From Treponema sp. (GTDB lineage Bacteria > Spirochaetota > Spirochaetia > Treponematales > Breznakiellaceae), in contig JAIRTS010000114.1 of NCBI GenBank assembly GCA_031254795.1, forward strand, positions 1-11,759: a stretch of DNA of 11,759 bases, written 5' to 3'. The translations under genes and the position numbers were made by a program. A model generated the notes under the pieces. That model was given only the letters and a program-made list of their open reading frames with translations, was not told the DNA's origin and ran no database searches. Shown piece after piece: positions 1 to 8,800 of the stretch (its first letter is position 1; every line of letters begins with the position of its first letter).

Positions 1-141
1 TTCATTGATAGTCAGGCGCATACCAACCACATGGAAACCCTCGGCGGCCGTGAAATCAGCCGGGCCGATTACCTTAGCCTGCTCCGTACGACGCTCGCCG
101 GGCGGCTCGCGCCCCGCGACGAACGCGGCAAGTGGACGTAG
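1..141 (+). CDS. 3' end of an unrecognised gene (C-terminal 46 residues)
   Basis: Frame 1 is open from the first base of the window to a TAG at 139-141 and gives 46 residues beginning FIDSQAHTNHMETL and ending APRDERGKWT. The start lies outside the window. Support for coding is the uninterrupted frame, a preference for G or C at third codon positions typical of this GC-rich DNA, a hydrophilic charged C-terminus, and a good intrinsic terminator on the same strand 20 nt after the stop. It points toward the large lipoprotein gene, so the two genes are convergent. I do not recognise the family from this fragment, and no catalytic motif or membrane segment is visible in it. Confidence 0.6.
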   Translation, partial: FIDSQAHTNHMETLGGREISRADYLSLLRTTLAGRLAPRDERGKWT

Positions 142-160
142 CGGCGTAAAGCGGCGGCAT

Positions 161-182
161 GACGGCGCTAACGCCGTCTTTT
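161..182 (+). terminator. Intrinsic terminator of the leftmost + strand gene
   Basis: A perfect 7-bp stem GACGGCG / CGCCGTC (161-167 with 172-178) with a 4-nt loop CTAA is followed at once by TTTT (179-182). It lies 20 nt after the TAG at 139-141. On the opposite strand the hairpin is not followed by a T-run, so it should act on the + strand gene only. Confidence 0.75.
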
Positions 183-263
183 ACGGTGGCGTCAGTGAAA
201 CCGCCTGCCGCAAGGCTTCTCAGCGCTGTTCGCAGTGGGGGGAGGATGCGTTCTTGTTTTTGA

Positions 264-288
264 CGCCGCCACGAATCGAACGGCGGCG
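264..288. other. GC-rich hairpin between convergent genes
   Basis: CGCCGCC (264-270) pairs perfectly with GGCGGCG (282-288) around an 11-nt loop. Neither strand has a T-run after it, so it is not a standard intrinsic terminator. It could mark or protect the 3' end of the lipoprotein transcript, which ends about 140 nt before it. The pairing is seen directly; the role is a guess. Confidence 0.35.
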
Positions 289-429
289 GACATTGTGATG
301 GAACTGGAATAGGTTCCCTTGCTGCGGACGACGAACCGGTCTCCGCTTTTTGACGACACCGAACATAGTCACTCTGAGGGCTGTAAGCTGGCGCAAGCTC
401 GCTCAAAGACAGATTACACACCTGCTATG

Positions 430-3400
430 CTACCTGGAACCCACTTTAGGCGCCCACTCTTGTCCTCCCGCAGGCTGTATATTGCCGGGTATATCGCTTG
501 GTTTTCTATTTTCCCCAGGAAAGAGCGGGAAGTAAGCGTGCTGGAGCGTCCACGCATTTTTGCTCCATTTCCACCGCAACGGTCCGTTTTGGGCGTCGTT
601 GACAGTCTCCGGAGTGGAGCCTTCTACGAAATGAACGTATGCGGCTGTGGCCAGTTCCCACGTCACCCAGTACCAGCCGCCGACATCGTCGTCTTTTGTC
701 ATAAGCCGTATTCCTTTGTAGTCGCTGTCGTCCCAACTGATGGGGAAACCGGGCGTCATGTTTTGACCGGGCAACGTAGAGTCCCCACCCCGCACCCAAA
801 GCTGTACGGTCTTTTCATCCCCAAGGCCGTCATCCAAAGCAATTCCGCCATAAATAAGCACAGAACGGTAGGCCGCCTCGCAAGCGGTTTCCGTTTTACC
901 GTCTTTTTCCGCAGTCGCTATTATCCCGTATTTGAATCCGCTGGTTTTATTGGAGGCGTTTCCAAGCGTCAACGCGCCAGTATATGATGTAGAGATCACA
1001 GTAGGCATAGTAATCCCCCTAGCCGTAGGAGGAGTTCCTTCAGAAGTCTTGATGTCGGAAGTTTCGTTGTCCTCCATACCGTACCTGATTTCCGCGCCGG
1101 GCGTACGGCAGTCTATGCGCAGACGCGCGGTGAGCGGCTGTTCGGCGATTGCTATTGTATAAGGGTAGGTGACTTTGTACGCTTGAACCGCTCCAGCCGT
1201 ATTCGCCATTGCTGAGGAGCCATCTTTCACCCAGTAGCCTTTAACTAGAACGGCCCCCTCTGTACCGGTATCGGTAACTACAATTCCGCTGTCTACCTTT
1301 TGGTAATACTCTTCAATTGGCAAATAGAACATCTCCGTCCACGTTGATACTGAAACGATGGCGCTTTTCTTGAGATATATATCCGTCCCTTCATAGATTT
1401 GACACCCACTGGGAATAGCGCTCCATGAAACTCCAATTGTATTATCAGTTGAATTATAATAATATACGTTATAGTTTTGGACACTATTAGTTACTGATGT
1501 TTGTATCCATTCGTCTGGATCATCATTTTCCTTTAAACTGGTTTTAATAGTGGAATATGTCGAGTTTGTTCCAGCATTAACTTGTATTCCTACCTTGTCG
1601 TTATCTCCGCTAAGACTAATAGCACGCCACCCATTGTCGGTTTTACGAACAAACTCTCGTTCAAGACCAGTTGCGTAATAATCTTTCACATAATCCCATC
1701 CGGTCAGATCTCCAGGCTCGGTAAAACTGATTGTCGGATTTGTTGTCCAATAGGGAGTCCTATAATCAGATCTGGCGCTGTCAGGTACTTGCACTAACCT
1801 CTCTTTCCCTTTCTCAACGCGGATAACAGGCTTTTCCACACCCGGATAATAAACGGTTTTCTTCGCTGGCAGGCTCTCGTTTGCGGAGTTGTACAATGCG
1901 TTTGTTTTGCCGAATGAATCTTGTACAATGCCAGCCCCAAAATTGAACTCGTAGTTCGCGCCCTTGACTTCAAGCGCATACGAGTCTGTGAGCTTTATCT
2001 TCAACCTCCCTTTTCCATCCGCACTGGCATTGTCAAGAGCCGTGTAATTTGATCTCACGCTCATTGTTACAACATGGGCGCTCGCGGCGCCGCGCGACAG
2101 GAAAACAAGCGAAGAGTCGTTGGGATCCTTGTCATAATTCAACACATACTTTCCTGTTGTGTCTGCGGATCCGTTTGCGTCCGCGCCATTTGTCGTGTAG
2201 CTGTAGTGGGGGGACAACGCTCCCTGCGCGCGATTGCTCCCATTCAACTCGTTGAACCGCTCTCGTGTCATAACTATCGGCGCTTTGTAATCCGTCTCGC
2301 TCTGGCTTATCGTGATGTTCCCGCTTCCCTTGTAAATCTTTTTGTTGAACACAAGGACAAGGAACGGACCAGCCGGATCTGCGGCGTCAAATTCCGCCGT
2401 CTCAAACAAAAGCTCGCTTGTGTCTATGATCAGACTGGCGTAAGACTCCAGCCCCTGGGAGCCGAAAGAAGCCGTTGGAATCTCGCTTATAGATCCGCCG
2501 CTGGCGAAGGACGCGCCATTTGGGTTAAAAGCCGTAACCACAAGCGGGCTGGCGTTGTCTCCAGAGTCCACGGTGTACTCAAATACAAGCCTGGTGTTGG
2601 CTTCCTCATAGCCTGTGTAGTTGACTGTTTTTCCGCCGCTTTTCGCGTTCACCGTGATGGACGGAGGAACGCCGGTTACACTGCCTATGTTTCTGGTGAG
2701 ATTAAAGTAAATCTTTATCGTCTTGCGGGTTGTGTAATTTCCGGAAGTCGTATCCGTCGTTATGGCGCTGAAAAGCGGAAGCTGGCCGCTCAGTTCGATT
2801 GTAACGGCAATGGACGCCGCTTTATCGGAGACATTGCCGGCTTCGTCCGTTTGACGCGCGGTTATGGCAAACGTCCCGTTGTAATTGAGAGCCACCGCCC
2901 CCGTATACCCGGCCCAACTCGCGCCGTTGTCAATGGAGTACTCCACAGTCGCGCCTGAATCGGCGTTTCCCAACGTGAAAGACCGCGCCGTGGTATAAGT
3001 ACCCGCGCTTATGCCATTAATGGCAGGAGGATTAGGCTTGACGGTGTCGATCACCAGCGTCTTGTCCAACGCGCCGCCGCTTGGAAGTGCGGCGCCCGCG
3101 TCAAAGGCGTTTCCGCCCTTATCCGCAATGGCTCCGCCATTGAGAGAGAAGCCGCTTGCCGTCAGAGGCGAAGCGTTCTCCCCGGCGCTGGCGGTGTACT
3201 TAAACATCAGGGAATTCGATCCCATGGCGTTCACATATACGGCTTTCGCGTTCGCGCCGCTGCTCAAGGAGAGGAAAGGCGATCCGGTGATATCAATGTC
3301 TTCGTTGAAAGCGGCTTTCAGGTATATTTCAGCGCCCGCCTTGTAATGCCCCGCGCCGGTGATTGCGGTTATGGAGGAAAGCGCCGGTTTCATCGTGTCT

Positions 3401-5799
3401 ATTTTGATGCGCCTTGACGCGTTAAGCGCGTTTGAAGCCGTACGATTCGTTGCAACCGCCGTCCCATCTGCGGCGGACTCAAACGTTCCGCCGTTTATGG
3501 CGCTCACGTCAAGCAACCCGTCGCCATAGGTTGTCGTGTCCCCGCTATGGTCGGCTGGAATCGAATAGATGAAATAGAATTTTTTACCCACGCCGTTTGC
3601 GGGATTGCCGTTATTCCCGTTGCCGCTGTAGCTTACGGTGTTCTTGTTGTTAAGCCTCAGAGTCGGAGAGCTTTTTAGCGTGACATCCAGATTGAACTCA
3701 AGGTATATCGGAATATCGCCCGAGTTGTACACGCCGTCATCCTTGTCGCTTGAAATGCGGAGCAGTTGCGCCTTGCTTGTGGTAACCGTGAAACTGGTCG
3801 CGGCGGTCGCCGCGTTTCCGGTCAGATCCCTCAGTTCAGCGGTTACAACGGCAATCGCCGAATCTGACGGAACGCCGGTCTTTCCTGTTATCCACACGCC
3901 GTCCGCCCCTAAAGAAGAAGAGGCGGGAAGCGCCGCGCCGTTCCACTTGACCGTGAACGCGCCCATTTTTGTCTTGTCCGCCCATACGTCTGTGGAATCA
4001 TCGCTCCATCTTCCCTCGACAGCGACCATGTCTCCGCTTTCAAAGGCGGGGAGGGTGAGGCTTTCGGTGATTGCGTACGGCGATCTCGATTTTTCGTTTC
4101 CGGCGCTGTCGTACACATGCGCTTTCTCTATTGAGAGAAAAGGAGGCGTACTGTCGCCCGGCGTTGTCCATGATCGGACAAGGTATTTGCCGCTATTGTC
4201 TTTGACGCGGAATATAAACACTTGATTTTTAAGCGGCGTCGTGGCGCTTATGCCAAGATCCGTGAACAAGTTGAAGTTTCGCGAGAAATTTTTTGCCATG
4301 CGCCCGCTCTCTTTATAGGCACTGCCAAGCTGTATCCCATAAACGCGGTTTCCATCAGAATCGGCGCTTCCGTCCGCCGCGTCCCAACCGGAGTACGCGC
4401 TACTCATGTAGGAAAGCTGGGATGCCGGAGACGCTGGATTGATCCACACCATTTTCAACTCCACCGGGTCGGAATCATCATCCGCCGCGCCCTCTATGGT
4501 GAAATTTCCAAGGGCGTCCCCGAACAGGGGGGCCGAATCGCTCAACGATGAAACCGCCACGTTCGGATTCGATATGTCGACAATGCTGAAATACCCAATC
4601 GCCTCTTCGCTTGGCGTCCCGTTTATATCCGTCGCGGTCGCCGCGATTTTGTAGTTTCCCGCGTCGCTTGGAAGTAGCGGGAGCTTCCAGTTGAAAGACC
4701 TTGACTCACGCGGATTGGGAATCGTCTCACTCAGAATCGGCGTGGTCGAAAAATTCACGCCGGCAAGCGGGTTTGCGGCGTAAACAGCCGCCGTAACCGA
4801 TAAAACCCCGTCATCGTCAAAAGCCTGGGCTGAAAAATTCCCGCCCGGATAGTAGGTGTAGTTTGCAATGGCGGAAACATCGGACGCGGCGGGAAGTTGC
4901 GTCCACGGCGCGTCGGCATCCGGCTCGTACACAAACCAGCCGTGCCAATCCTTGTTTTCATTTCCCGCGTTGTCCCACACCACTGTGACGATTTTAAGCT
5001 TTGTTCGTGAGGCCGGCAACTTCTCTTTTTTAATCGCGACCTCCCCATTGCGCTGCGCGTTGCGTCCGTCTCCGTATCCAAGCTCCGTCTGTACATCCGC
5101 GTCATTATCGGTGTCGTAAGCCGCCTTTTCGTCGCCGTCTCTGTACAACAGTATGCGCAACTTTTTAACGGAAACATCATCGTTAATCTGCCATTTTATA
5201 ACAAGGTCTCCGTTCAAAAGCCTGCCAACCGCGTTTATGTCCCTGATCTGGTAGCGGTCAAGATCAGCCGGGTTGTTCTCAAGTTCCGGAAGAATGACGC
5301 GCGCGACTGGTGGCGTCGCGTCGTACGAAACCATAATCTGGGCTATGGAGTCCTTGCTTGCGTTCCTGTTCGCGTCAAACGCGGTTATGTCAATCGTCCA
5401 GTTGCCGTCTTTTTCAAGTCCTGGGTTGATCGTCACCTTGAAATGAATCGGGTCCGTGGCTCCGCCCGTGGGTCTCCATTCCGCCTTATCCGGGGGCATC
5501 GGCTTCCACACGCCGTCTCCGTTGTTTTCCTGCCATTCGCCGCGAAAGTTGCGCCACGTTTTGTTCGTCCCTTCCATTTTGATGACAAGGCTTTCAACGG
5601 ATGAATCATCCTGCAGAGATCCCTCAATCTCAATGCCCGAAGCGTTCACCGGATCCATAAACGCGGGCTTGGTTATCGTCAATACAGGCCCCTTCATATC
5701 GACCGATTCGCCGAGACCGTGTTGACATGAGAAAAAGGCGGCGGCAAGCGCGACGCACGGTACAATTCTTGTTATCGCTATCAGCTTGAATTTGTTCAT
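430..5799 (-). CDS. Very large multi-Ig-like surface lipoprotein (1789 aa), distal gene of the pair
   Basis: Unrecognised by name. An N-terminal lipoprotein signal (basic start, hydrophobic stretch, lipobox F22-F23-S24-C25) suggests export and lipid anchoring, relaxed as is common in spirochaetes. Modules by rough residue position: five Ig-like domains (36-162, 162-295, 295-414, 414-552, 555-675); two repeats with a Y-x-x-G opening and an IDTxKP ending (675-800, 802-915); an Ig-like domain with VEYSIDNGASW (917-1003); another repeat (1005-1118); a Big_5/SwmB-like domain (1123-1320); an AT-rich insertion (about 1329-1546); a CHB_HEX_C-like domain with CRTPGAEIRYG (1547-1650); and a C-terminal module (1650-1789). 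No enzyme motif is visible. ATG at 5799 has GAGGAAAG 4 nt upstream; the stop is TAG at 430-432. It lies 10 nt after the stop of its paralogue and is probably co-transcribed and coupled. An adhesin or surface-scaffold role is inference. Confidence 0.9.
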   Translation of the reverse strand: MNKFKLIAITRIVPCVALAAAFFSCQHGLGESVDMKGPVLTITKPAFMDPVNASGIEIEGSLQDDSSVESLVIKMEGTNKTWRNFRGEWQENNGDGVWKPMPPDKAEWRPTGGATDPIHFKVTINPGLEKDGNWTIDITAFDANRNASKDSIAQIMVSYDATPPVARVILPELENNPADLDRYQIRDINAVGRLLNGDLVIKWQINDDVSVKKLRILLYRDGDEKAAYDTDNDADVQTELGYGDGRNAQRNGEVAIKKEKLPASRTKLKIVTVVWDNAGNENKDWHGWFVYEPDADAPWTQLPAASDVSAIANYTYYPGGNFSAQAFDDDGVLSVTAAVYAANPLAGVNFSTTPILSETIPNPRESRSFNWKLPLLPSDAGNYKIAATATDINGTPSEEAIGYFSIVDISNPNVAVSSLSDSAPLFGDALGNFTIEGAADDDSDPVELKMVWINPASPASQLSYMSSAYSGWDAADGSADSDGNRVYGIQLGSAYKESGRMAKNFSRNFNLFTDLGISATTPLKNQVFIFRVKDNSGKYLVRSWTTPGDSTPPFLSIEKAHVYDSAGNEKSRSPYAITESLTLPAFESGDMVAVEGRWSDDSTDVWADKTKMGAFTVKWNGAALPASSSLGADGVWITGKTGVPSDSAIAVVTAELRDLTGNAATAATSFTVTTSKAQLLRISSDKDDGVYNSGDIPIYLEFNLDVTLKSSPTLRLNNKNTVSYSGNGNNGNPANGVGKKFYFIYSIPADHSGDTTTYGDGLLDVSAINGGTFESAADGTAVATNRTASNALNASRRIKIDTMKPALSSITAITGAGHYKAGAEIYLKAAFNEDIDITGSPFLSLSSGANAKAVYVNAMGSNSLMFKYTASAGENASPLTASGFSLNGGAIADKGGNAFDAGAALPSGGALDKTLVIDTVKPNPPAINGISAGTYTTARSFTLGNADSGATVEYSIDNGASWAGYTGAVALNYNGTFAITARQTDEAGNVSDKAASIAVTIELSGQLPLFSAITTDTTSGNYTTRKTIKIYFNLTRNIGSVTGVPPSITVNAKSGGKTVNYTGYEEANTRLVFEYTVDSGDNASPLVVTAFNPNGASFASGGSISEIPTASFGSQGLESYASLIIDTSELLFETAEFDAADPAGPFLVLVFNKKIYKGSGNITISQSETDYKAPIVMTRERFNELNGSNRAQGALSPHYSYTTNGADANGSADTTGKYVLNYDKDPNDSSLVFLSRGAASAHVVTMSVRSNYTALDNASADGKGRLKIKLTDSYALEVKGANYEFNFGAGIVQDSFGKTNALYNSANESLPAKKTVYYPGVEKPVIRVEKGKERLVQVPDSARSDYRTPYWTTNPTISFTEPGDLTGWDYVKDYYATGLEREFVRKTDNGWRAISLSGDNDKVGIQVNAGTNSTYSTIKTSLKENDDPDEWIQTSVTNSVQNYNVYYYNSTDNTIGVSWSAIPSGCQIYEGTDIYLKKSAIVSVSTWTEMFYLPIEEYYQKVDSGIVVTDTGTEGAVLVKGYWVKDGSSAMANTAGAVQAYKVTYPYTIAIAEQPLTARLRIDCRTPGAEIRYGMEDNETSDIKTSEGTPPTARGITMPTVISTSYTGALTLGNASNKTSGFKYGIIATAEKDGKTETACEAAYRSVLIYGGIALDDGLGDEKTVQLWVRGGDSTLPGQNMTPGFPISWDDSDYKGIRLMTKDDDVGGWYWVTWELATAAYVHFVEGSTPETVNDAQNGPLRWKWSKNAWTLQHAYFPLFPGENRKPSDIPGNIQPAGGQEWAPKVGSR
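1160..1815 (-). other. AT-rich inserted segment inside the distal lipoprotein gene
   Basis: This segment encodes about residues 1329-1546. It separates the KPVIRVEK stretch from the CHB_HEX_C-like stretch, which are directly joined in the paralogue (APVIRVDR running straight on to DATIMYG). The protein is rich in Y, N, S and T, for example VQNYNVYYYNSTDN. Hand counts give 14 G+C of 60 at 1441-1500 and 19 of 60 at 1501-1560, against 41 of 60 at 3061-3120 in the same gene. The edges are approximate. I recognise no family in it. Confidence 0.6.
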
Positions 5800-5803
5800 T
5801 TTT

Positions 5804-5812
5804 CTTTCCTCA
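5804..5812 (-). promoter_or_regulatory. Shine-Dalgarno of the distal gene overlapping the stop codon of the proximal gene
   Basis: On the minus strand the upstream gene ends TGA (5812-5810), and the GA of that stop begins GAGGAAAG (5811-5804), followed by AAAA and the ATG at 5799. A ribosome terminating on the first gene therefore sits on the ribosome-binding site of the second. This fixes the start codon and suggests translational coupling. Confidence 0.75.
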
Positions 5813-8800
5813 TTGGAGTGGTTGTTCCCATGTCGTGTTTAAGCCATACGTACCGTATGTGCGCTTGAAATGCTGTCCAGTTTCCCAATCGGAACCTGTA
5901 TAGCCCGAGTTCACATGGGAAAAAGTAGGCTTGCCATCCTCTATCAAAGTTTTGTTGCTCACTACCACCGCGCATTGATACCATTCCGACGTTATTTCAT
6001 AACTTATCCACACGAAATCAACATACTTATCGACAAGCGATGTTTTTTTGCGCATATACAGACTGTATCTTCCGGTCATATCGTTGTTTTTTAGCGGGAA
6101 GCCCGCTATGGACGATGACGCGTTGGCGATAGTCGCGCCTTCCAACTTCAGGTAGTTTGACTCATCCGCATTTCCCAACATTTTTTTTTCTGAACTTTCA
6201 TTAATTGTCCTATAGGTTTCAAGCCTGTATACGATGAGGCTCTTAAACACGCCCTCGTACTCCACCTCTGAATCTGTAAAGCCTGTTTTCACAGCCTTCG
6301 CCGCTACATAATCCTTGCGGGCTGTGTAAAGATCGTGGTCACCGATGGTTATTATTGAAGGAGAGAGGTACGGTGTGGCTGGATTTATAGCCGTAAGAAT
6401 AGAAATAACAATGTCAGGATTATCCTCTGTTTGAACAGTGGGATAGATAGCGTTTTGGTTAGCCGTTACTACCCGCGCCTCACTTGTCCCATACATGATT
6501 GTGGCGTCCGGCGTTTCAGTGTCGATGCGTACGTCCGCGTCTATAACCGCCACATTGACATCATTCGTGGACACCCTGTCCACGCGGATGACCGGCGCGG
6601 CGACCTTGTCCGACCAGAACGTATACTCCGCAGTAGATGTATCCGTGCTTGCGCTTCCCTTTATTTCCCCGGAAAGATTGCCCGCCGCGTCCCTGAAAGC
6701 GCCCGCGTCCATATAGAGTTGCCAGTTTCTCCCATTGGGAAGCGGTTCCGGCGGCGTTATAACGATTGTATTCGCGCCGGCGCCCGTAACCGCCGGGGAG
6801 GTGACTTCAATAACCTGCTTGTGGTAACCCGCCGCTTTGAACGCTTTCCTGAAGTTTTGCGCTTCAACGCTCGTTCCCGCAAGTTGCGCGTCGAATTTCA
6901 ACACGTATTTTGTAGTGAGATCGGGCGTCGCGTTAGCGCCCGTCATATTCAGTCCGTGCGTGGTTTTAAGATACGGACCCAATGGCCTTCCTGTGATTGC
7001 GTCAAGCTTGGGGTTTATGGATGTCTCTGGATCCGTCTGCATAATGGCCTGCTTTGTAGCGGGGGAAAGCGCGCTGAACACCTTCTCAAAATCTTCGCTT
7101 GACAAAACAGGCGGCGCGACCCACGTAGTCGCTCCATAATTCGGCTCTATCGTTATGGTTCCGCTTTCGGGCCACATCTCCCTGTCAAACGTGAGGCGGA
7201 TTGTGCCATCGGCGCCTAAAATTCCGCCTCCGCCTTTTGCGGGCGCGTATCCCGCAATTTGGGGAGTGGTGGCGAGTATTTTGACACCGGGTCTGATGAA
7301 TAATCTGTCCCCATCGGTCTGGTTGTAGGTTGGATCAGCCAAACCGCCGCCGCTCTTGACGCCGGCGAGGTTTATGTCCGTGATTTTCACCGGATTCATA
7401 ACGACGCCTTCGGGAATAGTGTAGTAAAAATAGAGACTGCTGTCTGGGGCGTTCGTTGGAATGGGCGTTACCGGGACGACCACATTTTTGGTGTCGCCGG
7501 CGCTTCCACCTTCAATCGTGATAGTGGGCCCGGTTGCGCCGTTTGTATGCACCTTGCCGCCTGCGCTGCTCACAAAGGTGAGCTTGAAGGGCAGCGTCTC
7601 TCCCCGTGGATACGTGCCGTCGGGAATGTCGCACGTGATCGCCGCGAGAAATGGGGCGCCGCTCGCTATTGTAACCTTGCTGGGGTTTGACGGCCCGGAG
7701 TAATTGCCGGCCGCGTCTTTCTGCCGCGCGTAAATGTCGCCCGAAGTCGTGGAAACCATAAAAGGAGCGGAGTAATCGGCCCATTGGCTTCCGCTTGTAA
7801 TGGTGTATTCAATGGTCGCGCCGGGTTCTCCGCCGTCCACGGCAAACATTGTTGAAGCGCCGTAACTCCCTGCGGCCCGCGCCCCCCCTACTTTCAAAGA
7901 AAGAGCGCCGGGCGAGGTTGTGTCTATCCTTATGGGTGTTCCTCCGCTGTTTTTTAAGTCGCTCCCGTCTGCGAATTGCGGGTCAAGGGCATTGCCCGCC
8001 ATGTCCGTCACAACGTCCGCATCCAGAATCGCGTTATAGCGCAACGTCACGTTATTGTTCCAGGCGTCCGTTCGTTGCGGAAATCCCGGCGCCGTAAAAC
8101 CGCCTGACACCCTGTAGCTGAACACAAGAACAGTCCCTCCGCCTGCCGGCTCAATTCGGACAAACGACGCATCTATAGCCTGAGGACTCCCGCTTGTCGA
8201 CAGCCTCAGTTTTGGACTTCCTCCCACGAGAACGCTCTTGTCAATTGTGACGCCGATTTCAATGACGTTCCCCTCCTTGTACCATTCCTCGCGTGATCCG
8301 GCGCTTACGCTCGTGACGCGCGGCGCGACCCCGTCCAGTTTAAACTCTTTCTGGCCTTGCAAATGCCTCTCGTTCACAAGCGCGGACACCCGCACCGGCG
8401 TGTCACTGTCCAGCGGAGTTATCGACCTCTCGTTTTCCAGCAACAGAGAATCTTTGGTCAGCAGTCTGTCGGATTTCGCGCCCGGCGGGACGGTGAACTC
8501 AAATTCGAGGCTCGCGCTTCCGGCGCCTTTGCGGTACTCCGCGTATTTAGGCGTGAGGTCGGACTCGCCGTAGAAAAGAGCGGCGCGTGGAGCCGCCATC
8601 GCGCCGGAGATTTTCACAGGAGCGGAGAACACCGCCCGGATCGTGATTGTTTCGCCCGCCGCGAATGTGCGGTTGGACATGTCGCTTGTTATTCTTTCAA
8701 GGAGCGGCATGGTGGAGATAATCACCGTTTTTTGCGCGCGCGTCACGTTCCCCAGCGTGTCTTCCACACGAAACTCGTAAATTCTAGTGGCGCCTTCGGC

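Larger units (their letters stand above)
142..429. other. Gene-free gap between convergent 3' ends
   Basis: I see no supported gene here; the frames that stay open overlap the flanking genes or lack a ribosome-binding site. It contains the + strand terminator at 161-182 and a second GC-rich hairpin at 264-288. I found no classical stem plus T-run for the minus-strand lipoprotein gene that ends at 430, so its transcript may end by Rho or at the GC hairpin. Confidence 0.5.

Noticed and set aside
264..290. tRNA-like T-loop GTTCGATTC on the minus strand
   Set aside because: The nine bases fit the T-loop consensus, but the flanking stem does not pair as a 5-bp T-arm and no D-arm, anticodon arm or acceptor stem is present; it is the loop of a GC hairpin.
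319..987. 222-codon open frame on the + strand across the 3' end of the distal lipoprotein gene
   Set aside because: It overlaps conserved C-terminal coding sequence shared with the paralogue and has no ribosome-binding site.
2074..2958. 294-codon open frame on the + strand
   Set aside because: It lies wholly inside the distal lipoprotein gene, antisense; the long frame comes from the codon bias of the real gene, and its translation shows no recognisable domain.
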